From contig NC_092646.1 in NCBI RefSeq assembly GCF_039555335.1, forward strand, positions 23,414,893-23,478,892: a stretch of 64,000 nucleotides of DNA, given 5' to 3'. Made by a program: the position numbers and the translations under genes. Positions 45,815 through 57,767 of the stretch are shown here, in pieces; the first letter of the stretch is position 1; each line of letters starts with the position of its first letter. The notes under the pieces were generated by a model. The model ran no database searches. It was not told the origin of the DNA and saw nothing but the letters and a program-made list of their open reading frames with translations. Origin of the DNA: Amphiura filiformis. Its lineage: Eukaryota; Echinodermata; Ophiuroidea; Amphilepidida; Amphiuridae.

Positions 45815-47000
45815 GAAGTTAACAAAAGCACCGTGATGAGAATAATTTAAAGTTGTCAGTTAAGGATATTGGGAATTTTTTGCGCAGAATTTTCAAATGC
45901 CTATTGTACAAAAATGGCAATGTCCCATCCTCAGATCCCAGCTGTCCCATTTTCCATCACTTTGATGTTGAAGGGTCATGTGGACAACACGCAATTTGCA
46001 TTGGTTGTGAGAAGTCATATGCCAAACATGTGCCAGACACCGTAAAAAATCGCCTAATGACGCTCATTGGCTCTTTTAAGGGTATTAAGAGAATTAAGGG
46101 TATGTGCTCTGGTAGTTTGTGCCTTAAATTCCACTGATGTCAAGAGAGCCCATATTATGCGCCAGTAGATAAATCTTTACGGTAATGTGCCAGCCTTTTT
46201 CTTCCGGTAACTCTTGCATGTCTTACAACATGTCTCAAATAGCAAGTTTGGAAGTTTTGCCAGCATAGATTTAACCTACTAGGCGTAAAATTTCGAGAAT
46301 TTCAGCCCTTGAAGTGTGATAAACCCAAATGCTGGAATCTCCAATATAACAGTTTTAACATACATAAGGCTTTCAAGATTCATCCTTCACGGCATAAGAG
46401 ATATTGAGTGGTCATTTTATCCAAGTCTGCAACCAATGTCAATATTTTTGTCGTCATATGTGTGAAGCATTCGACAGTGAATGTACTTGAAACGTAAAAG
46501 TTTCAATTTCGTCGAGATTTCCACCAATTCCGATCATGTCCATCCATCCTACGTATGGATCAATTGTGGCGCACTTTGAGTGAATCAAAATTGATTCTTA
46601 CAAATTCATTGGGCGAGAATCAAGTTAGAATCGACTGATCGCCGTAACTAATACCGCGTGCAGACTGGTCATGATTTGGGGAGAATCAATTATGATTCTC
46701 GCAAACTATAAGTTTAGAAGATTCGTTGCGCGAATCGGTTATCGGATTCTCACTGAATTTGAGGCCCTGATGTCCAAGCTCAATACAAATTCGTTCAAAA
46801 CGTAAATACTACTTTGCTTCCCCGGGGTTTGCTTCTATGATGACTTCAAGCCTGTCTTCTTGCTGAAAGTGTCATTAAGATTTTCATATGCTCATGCTCC
46901 CAGCTTTGTCATATTGTGAATCATAACTACACTTTTTAGTGTTTTTCCTCGCGTTATTACTCGGTTACGTCTAAAATTTCTCATATCGTGGCACACGTTT
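45815..47000. other. Intergenic; 3' flank of the GPCR gene
   Basis: A 94-codon Cys-containing open frame lies at 45853-46137 on the plus strand without recognisable domain or ATG; I do not call it a gene. The minus-strand 3' UTR of the GPCR should extend into the right part. Confidence 0.4.
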
Positions 47001-48191
47001 TCACCGCGTTTCGCGCGTAACAGCAGAACTGCTTGATTCTCTATCCCTTTGACCACGTCGGCAGTAACCAGAGCAGTAACTCACGCAGCAACGGCAGCAA
47101 CCTCGCTTCGGCAATATATCATTCAATGTCTGCCTGAATGCCTTGCTTCTAAAGTAATATATCATCACATTAAGCCAGCAATGTCCCATCATTAACAATC
47201 GTACGGTGAAATTGACGTGAGCTGCAACCGCGTTACCGGTCAGTGAGGTGTACAATTCTAATATAGCATACGGCATCCAAGTCATGATTGAGCTGAAAGT
47301 GATGAGAAAAAACGTCGTTGCTGCCTTCATTTCTGAACGGTTCCAAACAGATCGCACCATCGCCCAACTGCCACTGGTATCTGAAGAAGACTCTCCCGAT
47401 ATCGACGCTGGTATGATTCGTTCATTTGCAGCGATACGTTTAGCATGGCGTCGTGCAATAATGAATAAATGTGTGTAGAGACCGATGGTTATAATAAGCG
47501 GGAGAAGTGATATCATAATGACCTTCAACGTCAGCAAGAAGATGTCCAGCTTATTCTTGTAGTCAATTTGACATCCCATCTGTTCTCCTGTTTCAACTGT
47601 TGTAGTGCTAGAGTAGAAGTAGTAGGAATAACTGAACACAATTAGAATAGACGCTAGCCAGGCAATAGCGACGATGATATACGCTCTGGTGGTAGTAAGA
47701 TATACCGGATATCGGAGTGGGTTGGTAACGGCGATATATCGTTCTGCGTTGAGAATCAACATCGAGACAACACTTGCGAACAGGAACAAGTGGCCAGCGC
47801 ATATATGGATGTAGCAAATATATGAACCAAGCGGCCAATATCCGATGGAATATGCAGCTGTGAAAAGCGAGCCGTAAAATACCCCAGTGCATAAATCAGC
47901 GGTCGTCACTGAATAGATGAAGATTTTTGTGATTTCGTTAAACCCAGATACTTGTCGAAGAATTGCCATGCAAAGTATGTTAAGAGCGATGATTAAAAGA
48001 GTATTTGTACCGAATAATGTACCGCGTGCCAAACGGATGATTATTGAACTGTTACCAGTGATAACATTGGATGAAACTGCGTTGATTCCAAAACCAAAAT
48101 CACGCTCAAATGTGTAGTCATCTGTAGATTCCGACACACCCATGATGAAAGATATCACAAATATGGTACCGATTATGTGCAAATATAACAT
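47001..48191 (-). CDS. Class A (rhodopsin-family) G protein-coupled receptor, orphan
   Basis: 396 residues in one exon. Residues 1-20 form a signal peptide-like stretch, and N47 is a sequon (NSS). Seven hydrophobic segments follow. TM1 holds ALN (N71), TM2 TTADL (97-100), TM3 starts near C126 and ends with ERY (150-152, the DRY motif), TM4 has W168, and C207 in loop 2 should pair with C126. TM6 has FSSIMTWMP (W305, P307) and TM7 NVMIYYF (341-347), where the usual NPxxY proline is replaced by Val. The C-tail has a Cys cluster (CCRCCVSYC), a likely palmitoylation site, and a Ser-rich end. These receptors sit in the plasma membrane and signal through heterotrimeric G proteins. The ligand cannot be told; it resembles the expanded lineage-specific class A receptors of echinoderms and relatives. 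A noncoding 5' exon is possible, as TTTGCAG precedes the ATG closely. Confidence 0.92.
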   Translation of the reverse strand: MLYLHIIGTIFVISFIMGVSESTDDYTFERDFGFGINAVSSNVITGNSSIIIRLARGTLFGTNTLLIIALNILCMAILRQVSGFNEITKIFIYSVTTADLCTGVFYGSLFTAAYSIGYWPLGSYICYIHICAGHLFLFASVVSMLILNAERYIAVTNPLRYPVYLTTTRAYIIVAIAWLASILIVFSYSYYFYSSTTTVETGEQMGCQIDYKNKLDIFLLTLKVIMISLLPLIITIGLYTHLFIIARRHAKRIAANERIIPASISGESSSDTSGSWAMVRSVWNRSEMKAATTFFLITFSSIMTWMPYAILELYTSLTGNAVAAHVNFTVRLLMMGHCWLNVMIYYFRSKAFRQTLNDILPKRGCCRCCVSYCSGYCRRGQRDRESSSSAVTRETR

Positions 48192-48381
48192 TAAGAGTGC
48201 TGCAAACTTATATCACCCTATAAAGAGTGCTTAATTCGGAACATTCAATAATATTTTGCTCCGTATCATGTACCAAACGAATGTTTCTTAAGTTAATCTG
48301 CAACCACCGAATTCATTCTGTGTCTACAGCCAAGCAAGTGGTTATCAGTTAATAAGGTTGGAAAAAAGGATGCTTCTCTTT

Positions 48382-48565
48382 GGGCCATTCCAGTTGAAAT
48401 CCACACCCCCTGTGGAAGATATGGCGTTAATATTCTACACAGGGGGTGTGAATTTTAAATGGGGTTACATGAATGGGTGACTCCATGTAAAATTCACGCT
48501 CCGTGTGTGGAAGATTAAGATCATGTTTTCCACAGGGGGTGTATGGATTTCAACTGGAATAGCCC
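48382..48565. mobile_element. Foldback element of the GGGCTATTCC family
   Basis: GGGCCATTCCAGTTGAAATC and GATTTCAACTGGAATAGCCC bound 184 bp, with CCCCCTGTGGAAGAT blocks. It lies 191 bases upstream of the GPCR start. Confidence 0.85.
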
Positions 48566-48785
48566 GATCGCCTTTGCCTTTGCGATTGCGCATGAGCAAC
48601 AAGACGATTACGTCACTCAAGTGACACACCCATAAGGCATTGACGTACACAGTGACCTACCTTTCTCGTGAAACTTGTTCTCCGAGTTATTCATCAAAAG
48701 TTATATGCTATGATGATGAAGCACACCCGGGATTTGGTAAGTGGAGTCTACTGCGCATCATTTCTACTGACAATTATACAAGTTA

Positions 48786-48923
48786 GGGGTGAAATTAAAA
48801 CTTGACCGCCGGTTCCGGGCGGTTCCATCCGGTTGGAACCTGTTTCTATTGTTCAAACAATGGAACGCGGTTCAGTCGCCGGTAACCACTGGTCACCCGG
48901 CGGTCGAGTTTTGATTTCATCCC
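48786..48923. mobile_element. 138-bp MITE with TTA duplication
   Basis: Ends GGGGTGAAATTAAAACTTG and CGAGTTTTGATTTCATCCC. TTA flanks at 48783-48785 and 48924-48926. CCGGTTCC and GGCGGT blocks lie inside. Same family as 40158-40278; TTA suggests Harbinger type. Confidence 0.8.
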
Positions 48924-49845
48924 TTATAGCTCTTTATTGACCGACTTTATATGCATGGTTTTCTGTGGCTCAATATTGACTGTTGTTCTGTAAAATGATC
49001 ACAACAGTTGTATAAAAACTATATAGTATACCCATATTTAAAAATAGGAAGGTTTCACAGAATTCCACGATATTCCACGAATTATGTTTCAGTAAGTCTA
49101 AATGTGATTCTTGAGCATGAGTTTTCAAATATGGAATCCAAAGATCTTCCGACATTTGAAAAATTTCGTACAATATACGTAAACCACTTTCTACCAAAAA
49201 TAAACACTGACATGTTTTAGGTATTTCTAGAAAGTAATCACGATGTTATGAGCACGTTACCATGGTTTCTTTGCATTCTGCGGCTCAATTTACAATGTCG
49301 CAATAATCAAACTCGATAAATACACAATGAGAAGCACGCACGAATCACATCATCTAGGCAAATATTTTTGGTCACTTTAATAACGACAAATGACATTTCA
49401 GAACAATTACCGCGAACCCATAATACATTGCGGTTATTAAAGTATTTGAATTAAACTTAAGGTGAAAAACGTAACTCATTTTTTTGGAGATTTGATGATA
49501 TTTTTTCCAAGTACTCAACATGCTCCATAAAGTTTTATTTCCATTCGACCGATTTGGCAGTAAAACGACTTGCACGCTCGCTCTTCATTTACTTTCATCA
49601 TCAAGAACCATTTGCAACTCCCGTGTTGCAACTCCCGAGCGATGTCGGCGCTTGTCACGGGAATTGCATCAGCCAATCATAATTGTCATCAACTATAGAT
49701 CTAGTAATTACTAATTAATTTGCATTCATCGACCATCAACTTTCGGAGTGATTCAAAGTAATAATATTCATAATTAGAAACTAAATACAATAGACGATAC
49801 AGGATGAATTAAGAATACGTGGCTAGTGGCTCGTCAATGGGGTCA
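48924..49845. other. Intergenic, no gene seen
   Basis: Short direct repeat GCAACTCCCGTGTTGCAACTCC near 49613. No exon found. Confidence 0.45.
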
Positions 49846-49849
49846 CCGT

Positions 49850-49925
49850 GGGGAGCACGGTGTGGCCAAGCGGAACGAGCTCCGACTCATTAATCGGAAG
49901 GTTGCGAGTTCGAGCTCCGCATACT
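49850..49925 (+). repeat. tRNA-like head of a SINE or tRNA pseudogene
   Basis: GTGTGGCCAAGCGGAACGAG resembles an A box and GCGAGTTCGAGCTCC a B box. The anticodon stem TCCGA/TCGGA pairs around an eight-base loop. The acceptor stem does not pair, so it is not a functional tRNA. Confidence 0.7.
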
Positions 49926-50790
49926 GCAGTTCCGTTTTCCTATACACAATACACAGTGCTCTCACCATTGACGCGTGACCCCTACAAATGATGTATGTTG
50001 GGAGAATGGACACTTGCCTAGTTAACATCACTGTGTGAAAAATAACCAGCCAATATTTTATTTATTCTCCAAAACTTCTAGCAAATATATTTCTCTAACA
50101 TGACCTAAAATTACAGCTAGGTTAGATGTTCAGAAATGGTCGTACTTTTGTAAAATATGAGTGAGGGCAAGGCATAGCTAGCCAACTCCCCGTGTTATTT
50201 GAATGGAGATTTGACCGAAAATATTGGTATCGGACCGCTCACTTCTGAAGGATGCCACACAAAAACCGGTAAAAGCTACATTTAAATTATTCTAAATAGG
50301 TTCTAGAAAATAAAGTTTTGTAACATGTCCTAAATTTTTAGCTAATTTAGGTGTTTGGAGAGGGTCGTACTTTTGTGTTTTAGGAAGGACATGTAAACGA
50401 CAGATAACACCAAAAATATGAAGAAATTATTTCTAAACCGTGTTAAGTCAAAAATCATTATGTTGCTCATTTTCAAGAATGCTGGTTTACAAAAAGCACG
50501 ACATTGTCTGATTTCGTGAACAAAGCCACACATAACATTGTTTCCTTTCGTTTCCTTTATAATCGGTTACCCAACTGAAGCTATGAATACCAGCTTTATT
50601 GCGATATCGCACATGAAAACAGTCACTTGTGCACAACCAGAGAAGATCCGATTTAATCAGTTGAGCTGTTTCAATGAGTGTTATCTTGGTTTAATAGCTT
50701 TTAATGGGGTTAAGTCCTGCAAAGGTCGAGATGAATTCTACTGTAGACATGACTGCATCATGGGCGACACCATCGCGTTGTGCCCTTGAG
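49926..50790. other. Intergenic, no gene seen
   Basis: Two diverged direct-repeat pieces share GGTCGTACTTTTGT (near 50138 and 50364). An 83-codon open frame at 50538-50789 shows no recognisable features. Confidence 0.4.
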
Positions 50791-51035
50791 TATAGAGGCC
50801 TTGCATTCTTTTATCGATTGGCTCCAAACAAAGGATTTGAACCGGTGTCCTTCACCGTAGTTATGGCGGAGTGCAGTCCATTCAATCAAATGTTGTCATC
50901 AACCTATTCGATCGTAGTGCAGGGTTATATGAGCGAGACGAACTGTCACGGTAGATTGCAATCATGCTTTTGTTGAATGCATTTGAGTAGTCCGCCATAT
51001 TTACGGGATGATACGTCACATGCAAGGCCTCTATA
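50791..51035. mobile_element. 245-bp MITE
   Basis: Perfect 15-bp inverted ends TATAGAGGCCTTGCA and TGCAAGGCCTCTATA. The interior is only weakly inverted. Target duplication not determined. Confidence 0.75.
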
Positions 51036-51264
51036 AGGCTCATTATCTCCATTACTCCGGCTCTCCACCATGAAGCAATTCCTGGAGAGGGCAATCCCTC
51101 ATTTGCATGTGACGCTTTCTTATTTAAATTAGCCATTGTGTTATTGCTTAATATTCATATGTTATGGGGAGCACTTTACACCACCAGGTTGGGCAAGTCA
51201 TGAATAATTTAGCGTTGTGAAGCCAAATAAACTTATTATTTCCCAGGCTTGAAAAAAATTACAG

Positions 51265-51335
51265 GTAGAGGTGGGAATCGATCTCGGTACCTCCCGGTTA
51301 AAAAGCACAGTGCAAAACCACTAAGCCAGCTAAAT
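51265..51335 (-). repeat. Degenerate tRNA-like sequence
   Basis: On the minus strand, GCTGGCTTAGTGGTTTTGC (A box) and CCGAGATCGATTCCC (B box) are spaced as in a tRNA. The anticodon arm does not pair. Probably a SINE head or pseudogene. Confidence 0.6.
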
Positions 51336-51589
51336 ATCTGTTTTGAGACGTGTAACATTAAATCAGTAATAAAAGAAGTAGATTCTTATTTTGGGCTCAA
51401 ATTGTAGAAAAGGGGAAATATTTGTCTCTGCTCTAAAGAAAATAAAAATTGAGATCTTTAAACAAAATGTTACGGCTCTATTGAAAAAAAAAAGAATGAT
51501 ATCAAAATAACTTTAAATTCATTTCACGAGGCGGCATTGTCACAGACGAACACTGTATAGGCTAAAACTAGATCCTCACCACTAGACGA

Positions 51590-51728
51590 CGTCGTAGCAC
51601 AGTGGTAGAGCATCAGACTGGTGATGCAAAGATTGTTGGTTCGAGTCCTCCTGTCAGCAATGTTTGTTTTTGTGAATGCAATGCTACGATACCATTTGTT
51701 CAAATTTTTCTTATTTATTTATTTTTTT

Positions 51729-51759
<31 letters not shown>

Positions 51760-51785
51760 TTTGTTTATTTGTTTATTTATGTAAA
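51590..51785 (+). repeat. tRNA-derived SINE with ATTT tail
   Basis: GTAGCACAGTGGTAGAGCA (A box) and TTGGTTCGAGTCC (B box) make a tRNA-Thr-like head. The D arm looks right but the anticodon and T stems are broken. A short unrelated body leads to an (ATTT)n tail at 51712-51785. Confidence 0.8.
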
Positions 51786-52044
51786 TAATTATGCATGTAT
51801 TTATTTTGTTTAATCACTCACTCACACTCTTTAGAAAAAAGGGCTCTTGGTCGATCAGTTCATTTATTCATTGTTTGATGGTTTGATATGATATGTCTAT
51901 TGATCGAAATTGAATATCATATAATTTATTCATATTCATTGTTTGTGAATTGATCGATTAATTAACTGATTGATTGATATGTAGAGCCGGTGCAAGTGAG
52001 TGCGTGAAATGTTAGAGGTGAGTTACTTGAACAAGCCTTAATAA

Positions 52045-52050
52045 TTATAA

Positions 52051-52085
<35 letters not shown>
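52045..52085. repeat. TAAA microsatellite
   Basis: Nine or more TAAA units in tandem. Confidence 0.95.
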
Positions 52086-52089
52086 AACG

Positions 52090-52884
52090 CTTTCCCCCTC
52101 TCAGCCTGCCAAAAATATTGTGACCACCCCCCTGTTGGACATTCAAATTATTGGGATCCCAAATAATGATTAAATACATCAGATTTGTAGATGTAGGCCT
52201 ACAGTTAAAAAACTTTTTTTTTAAAACTAAACCGATATTTTACTCATTATTGACCATGGTAGGCGAAACCGTCAATAGTGATTAAAGAATTTTTGTTCAA
52301 AATAAAATTTCCATATCATCAGCGTTTCCGGACCTTTACTATTATCCTCTCCCTCCCCCCAGGGGGGGGGGGACTCACGTACAAGGTTTTCCACGAAAAA
52401 TCCTTAGACATGGGTCTCCCTTTTAGATTTTCCGTGCTATGTCTTTTACTATTTTCAAGCTCAAATCCTTAGATATGGGTGCTGTAGGCCTATACTTTCC
52501 TGACAATCCTTAGATATGGGTAGGGGGCCTACCTATTTTCGGTAAAATCGTGACCCTTAGAAATGGTTATGGGTTCGGAAGCTCGGGCCGCACATCTCCG
52601 TCGAAAAATAATCCAAGTACCCGCCCCCCTGGTTATCCTAAGCCTTTTAAAGCGTTTTAAGGTCCAAATCGCACCCCTCTCACCCCAATTTTACCCGCCT
52701 CAGGACTCATAATTATTCACAGCCCCTGATAATCTCCTAAATTATTCAATTGTTTTTTCGATGGGCCTAAACTCCTGTAATATGCATGCACATATTAAAT
52801 ACAGCAAGCTACATTCAAATTATACATGCACGATGCAAGTGCTATTCCAGAAACGCTGCACATCAGTGACATCACTTAAGGTTA
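52090..52884. other. Intergenic, repeat debris
   Basis: AATCCTTAGATATGGGT and close variants appear four times between 52395 and 52570. No gene is seen. Confidence 0.5.
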
Positions 52885-53250
52885 TTAATTATTTTAAACT
52901 GTTGTGATTTGGTAGTTCACAGCATCTTACGAATGGTAGTGAGCTTTGGCAAAAACTGCATTGCTCAATTCATAGCGAGCGTGTAGAAGAATTAAAATAT
53001 CACAGATATACTTTTTATAGGTGCTGCGGTTCTTGAGTTACGTTGTAAAGAGGTCTGAAACAACAACACTTTTGTAAAACGTACATAACTCATTAACAAC
53101 AATAAATTAAGCAAGTTTGCAAAGTATACGATTTGTAGAATGAACTTTTGCAAAGCATCAAGGTGTTAATTTTCAATAATATATTGATCTAGATAATGAA
53201 AATCGATTTTTAGGTTGCTTCGACCAACAATACCTCGTCTACCCTTAATT
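52885..53250. repeat. Interspersed repeat, copy 2 (partner 26265-26640)
   Basis: Same ordered blocks as copy 1, ending CCTCGTCTACCCT against CATCGTGTACCCT. Confidence 0.85.
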
Positions 53251-53267
53251 AATATTACTACCGGTAG

Positions 53268-53785
53268 TGAGTAGCAAGCTTCGAAGGTTGAAAGTGCGCC
53301 CGCTTTACTACCTGAGAGCAATCCGGTAGTGGCGTTTCAATTTATTACGTGTTGGGAAATCCACAAGATCAAATAAAACGGTGAGTGATGATTATTTACT
53401 TGTTTTTAAAAACAAACTTCTTAGGCCAGTAATAAACTACGTTCACGGCCGACAACTATAGTTTGAATGATATTTATTATCACACGAGGAAATCATAACA
53501 AACGAATATGGCGCCTCACGTGCTTCAGGTCAGGTCAGTGGTCAAAGGTTTTTTTATCGCTAAATCGCTGGCTGAATATCGTATCAAATTCAAGTGATAC
53601 ACTACCGTCGTATTATTGACACCAATTCCTAATTTCGACATTACTATTGCGAAAGGTTATTCCATTATCAAATTATTAGACTTTCTGTAAAAACAAATCA
53701 CTGGTGCCTGATGGGAAATACTAGTGCGCCATCACCGGATTGCTCCTGCTCTGCTAGCTGGCGCACTTTCAAGCTTGCTACTCGC
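53268..53785. mobile_element. 518-bp inverted-repeat element
   Basis: GTGAGTAGCAAGCTTCGAAG with GAAAGTGCGCC at the left, inverted at the right as GGCGCACTTTCAAGCTTGCT plus ACTCGC. GAGCAATCCGGT is shared by both arms. Interior AT-rich, no frame. Confidence 0.75.
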
Positions 53786-53954
53786 ATTGAACAGGCAGAG
53801 TTCGCAAAACTAACGGCGTCGTTATTTGCCAACCCTAAAAGGGATCGAAATTAATTATTCATAACCGATCGATAACTGGCCTCATTTTCTAACTAGCAAA
53901 CCAGCGGGATTTGTCATAGGTTTGCGTTGATAATAGAACAACCGTGAAGTTAGT

Positions 53955-54515
53955 GTCACCCCCTTGTCTCCACCCAGGTGTATAAATGGGTACCGGCATT
54001 CTTAAATGCTGGGAAGGTAACAGACTCGTGGAGGAGGTGTGGCGACCCCCCAGCATAGCAACATTTCACGGTGGGGTAACGTTGGCTTAATCGCTAACGA
54101 AAGAGAGATGGGCACTCCGTCATACAGTGGCGTAACTAGACATTTTCATTTGGGGGGGCAAGCGGGGGCAAACATAATAAATGAGGGGCAGGAATCCAGC
54201 ACCTTTTGGCGACAAAAGAAGTGTATGGTACCAATGCGCGCGAAGCGCGCGAAAATTTTTGGCATATTGAAGCTAAACTGGTTACATATGGTAAAAAGTG
54301 GAATAAATGCGCGCGAAGCGCGCAAAAATTTGTGTTTTTTAAGGTTAAAATGACCAGATATGAGGTTAATTAATAACTCTCAGAAGTAGGCCTACTTTAA
54401 CTTTTTCATTTGGGGGGGGGCAAACAGGGGGAAAGGGTTCAAAATGGGGGGCTCCAGCCCCCCTGCCCCCCGCTGGTTACGCCACTGCCGTCATACAGGT
54501 TCTACTTTACTTTAC
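53955..54515 (+). repeat. SINE-like repeat split by a hAT-like MITE
   Basis: It contains CACCCAGGTGTATAAATGGG, ATGCTGGGAAGGTAACAG and GAGATGGGCACTCCGTCATA; after the MITE it resumes CAGGTTCTACTTTACTTTAC, a short TTTAC tail. The left boundary is approximate. SINE assignment is from the tail and from familiarity with such repeats in marine invertebrates. Confidence 0.6.
54125..54487. mobile_element. 363-bp hAT-like MITE with 8-bp duplication
   Basis: Ends CAGTGGCGTAACTAG and CTGGTTACGCCACTG. CCGTCATA flanks both sides exactly (54117-54124 and 54488-54495). Two copies of GCGCGCGAAGCGCGC lie inside. Confidence 0.92.
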
Positions 54516-55153
54516 CAAAGCGTTTCCACTTGGAATGTAGATAGTTATCGTTGCTATTACTGTTCGCGATTTTAATTTATGCACTTTTTAGCCGACAATT
54601 TCCAATGCATTTTACACACTAGAAATGTCGCTGGCATAAATACCGACATTTTTAACAGTATCGTTTTTTTAAACCAAAATACCATCCACATTAGTTCCCA
54701 ATACTTTGATGAAACCATAGATATATACCAAATCGAACTGCAGGTGATGACCAGATTTTAAATTAGAATTAAAAGAATCAGCGTAGGCCCTCTCAAAATG
54801 TACTTTTAAAAAACTATCGCGTTGTGATAAAAAGTTTAAGTTTGGACTGCTTTTTTTCTTTCTTTTTTTTTATAACAAGAAAATGCTTTACATACCCCAA
54901 ACTTCTCACATAGTCTTGGCTCAATGTCCATTACTGGTTGGTATTATTAAAATATAACAATTTTCATTATTAACTTACTTTTTACCGCAATGTTTTCCCA
55001 CGCAATGTTCGAATATATTCCCAAAATGGCGCTGCTGAACGGTATCACATTAATGATAAGGTTATCCTAAGATGTGTGAGAGTTTCTGACACTATATTCA
55101 CGGGGTTTCTACTAGCTATTCAAACATGACAAATTTGGCTGGTTTGTGATAAG
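54516..55153. other. Intergenic, no gene seen
   Basis: A poly-T/C tract at 54850-54872. No supported exon. Confidence 0.45.
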
Positions 55154-55340
55154 CTATACCATTTTCACCCTGACGTGGCAGTGACGTAAGTACTGTGTGA
55201 ATTTCATTACACTCGCTAGCGTTCGATCAAAGCGCTGGTGTACACACGCACGCGCTTAAAGACGCCACATAGATGCGCGAGCGAAACAGCTGCTTCAACG
55301 CGTTGACGTCACTGCCACATCGGGGTGAAAAATGGTATAG
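55154..55340. mobile_element. 187-bp MITE
   Basis: Ends CTATACCATTTTCACCCTGA and GGGTGAAAAATGGTATAG; GTGGCAGTGACGT is also inverted in the arms. Interior CG-rich. Confidence 0.85.
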
Positions 55341-56090
55341 GTAATAGATGACTATGAAAACTCAAACTCGCCCCCCCTCGATAAAGGTTGCCAATTGAAG
55401 CAGGCGTTTTTTTAGCGAACGTTGCCTGTTTAATGCGAGTACAAGCGCCGCCCGGACTGTGAAGGTTTCCGCATACCGAATATGGGTTTAGCCTCTTTAA
55501 TGGCCTCTAGGCCCTATGATTTATTTTTCGAAAAGAAAGCCTAATCCTGGAGGGAATGGATTCTGTCACAATAATATCAAAATTAATACTTGTCGTCCAT
55601 AACAAGAAGGAATGCATTCCTTTTTTTTGATATCCAGCTATAGTATTTTAATTGATTTACACTGAACATGAAGCTATAATATCTCTACTAGCTTCATACA
55701 CTGAACATTTGCAGACCGGCCTTCTCCATGTAGTGAGTACCACATTAGATTGTGTTTACAAGACATAATAAGCGCCACCTCCACGATATTTCCTATGCCA
55801 GCAACTTTGATGATATTATCTACAACCTCACACCTGTTTTTCAAGGCTTATCTTTTATCTATTGACCTCAAAGAAAGGATTAGAATTATTATAATAGAAT
55901 CCCTGACCTGATGCAACGAATTATTAATGAGTCGCTAAGGGACTATACCACTTTTATGGATGAACGAACAACGTATGGCCACTACACAGGTCAATGGCCT
56001 TATAGTGATCTGGCGGGTTTTTTAAAAGCACGGTCCCTGAACACATCATGATGCTTGGGCATATTTCCAGACAAGGAACAATACGCTGGC
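55341..56090. other. Intergenic, no gene seen
   Basis: No supported exon or RNA gene. Confidence 0.45.
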
Positions 56091-56376
56091 GAAGTTACGT
56101 AATAGATCGGATTAACTACCATAGCAATAGGTGAAAACAATTTTGAACATATCGCGCTGCACTACACAAGCAGGTTGCACTCATCACCTGTGTATGTCTG
56201 CAATAATACTGATCTTTTCAAAGATACTAATCTTACAGGTGCAAGTGATCAGCGTGATATGGTTCAATGCAGAAGTACCGCGTGAACGTATCAATGCAGG
56301 GCGGTATATTCAAATATTTGTTTTCACCTATTGATATGGTAGTTAATCCGATTAATACGTAACTTCGCCAGCATAT
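56091..56376. mobile_element. 286-bp MITE, copy 1
   Basis: Arms ATACGCTGGCGAAGTTACGT and ACGTAACTTCGCCAGCATAT continue through GGATTAACTACCATAGCAAT. The same family is at 61997-62290. Confidence 0.85.
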
Positions 56377-56704
56377 AGAGACAAATTGCCTGGCAATGAC
56401 GTCACATATAATCCCAGTCTATAGTGTGATCAGAACATTATAGGCTGGTGGTCATTTATATTACGATCAGTTCGAAAAGTCCAATGCGATTTTTAATGTA
56501 TTTTCAAAAATTAAAAGAACCATTTTTAGCGGGAATTTTTGTAAGTTACACAGCTACAATATTACGGCGTAAACAAGAATATGTTTGTTTGGTCTTTATT
56601 CCTATAGGCACATCCCTTAAACCACACGCTTTCCAATGAGATATGAATGATGTCGATAGACCTACTGGTTCCGATTAGCGATCCCATGGATGATACGCAC
56701 ACAG

Positions 56705-57170
56705 TGGCGCGTAGCCAAGGGGTGGGGCAGCTGACTGCAGCATCTTGCCCCACCCCTTGTCAATTCTGTGTTATGATGGCTGCCACGATATTCTAAATTT
56801 TTAGGCCTTTTTTTTACAAATTTGACCACTGACTTTCGTCAAATTTTGACCACCTTGAAAATTACTGTACGTACACCATTAACTCTCTAAGCTCTGAAAA
56901 CAAATAAATGATGATCCGATGACATTTGTCATATTTACACAAAATTTATTGACTCTTATTATCACTATATCTCTATTGCAACCATGCACAGTCATTATTG
57001 TAAGTTTATAAATTGCAAATATCTGCTTTCAACTTCTCAACTTTACACGATCACACTAAGTAAGCACGAAATCGTGATTTGGTTGATGTACTTTGGAATT
57101 GATGTTAGCTACCCCTCCATTATATCTAATGAATAGCAAATAAACGGCGTAGTTAGATGGAGATATTAGA
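56705..57170. repeat. Duplicated segment, copy 1 (empty site)
   Basis: It shares AGCCAAGGGGTGGGGCAGCT, GTGTTATGATGG, GATTTGGTTGATGTACTTTG and TATCTAATGAATAGCAAAT with 58303-59035. At 57130-57145 it reads GCAAATAAACG, the empty site of the element at 58724. Confidence 0.85.
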
Positions 57171-57767
57171 TTACATCTTTTCATGATAATAATATCTAAC
57201 GTTGTCTAAATGTACAACCAGTCTACAGTAAATCCCGAAGTAAATCAAAGAATTAAGGTACCAGTTATGTTTACACCGGATTATCCTAAACAAAGATAAA
57301 TATGTCAAAATTAAAACCAGCAGCCAATCCCTATACCCTATAGCTCTGATGCAAGACCTCACTTGTTGAATTTGGTTGAGAATTAAAGAAACAGTGATCT
57401 AAAACCCCAGGAAGTAACGAAATCGAAAGTTGTACTTTCCTATTCTATTAATGAATGGAAACTACGGTGCCAGTTTTAATGTGCTAATATATGGGGGCAC
57501 GACGCTGTAGTTCTCCTGTTCGAGAACGCTTTGTGTACGAATCAATAGGGCATGCAATGGAGCAAATGGATGCAAACTACAACTTTTGAATTTGCTTCTT
57601 CCTCGGGTTCGGATTATTGTGGGTTTATTTTTCGACCGATATTAACGAATGAGTCTTAAATCCGAGCTAAACAATGCAGCTATTGACTTCTGGTTCTAAT
57701 TATGGCATATCTTCCTTTGTTTAGAATATATACATAGGTAAAATAACTATACAGTGCCGTATACATA
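57171..57767. other. Intergenic, no gene seen
   Basis: No supported exon. Confidence 0.45.

Noticed and set aside
45853..46137. A 94-codon Cys-containing frame
   Set aside because: It begins at TTG, not ATG, shows no known motif and could be chance. An exon starting at the TTTTTTGCGCAG acceptor is possible but unsupported.
50538..50976. Two overlapping frames with Cys residues
   Set aside because: They overlap the start of an inverted-repeat element and have no family signature.
49850..51660. Three tRNA-like sequences as functional tRNA genes
   Set aside because: A and B boxes are good but anticodon, T or acceptor stems do not pair; they fit SINE heads or pseudogenes.
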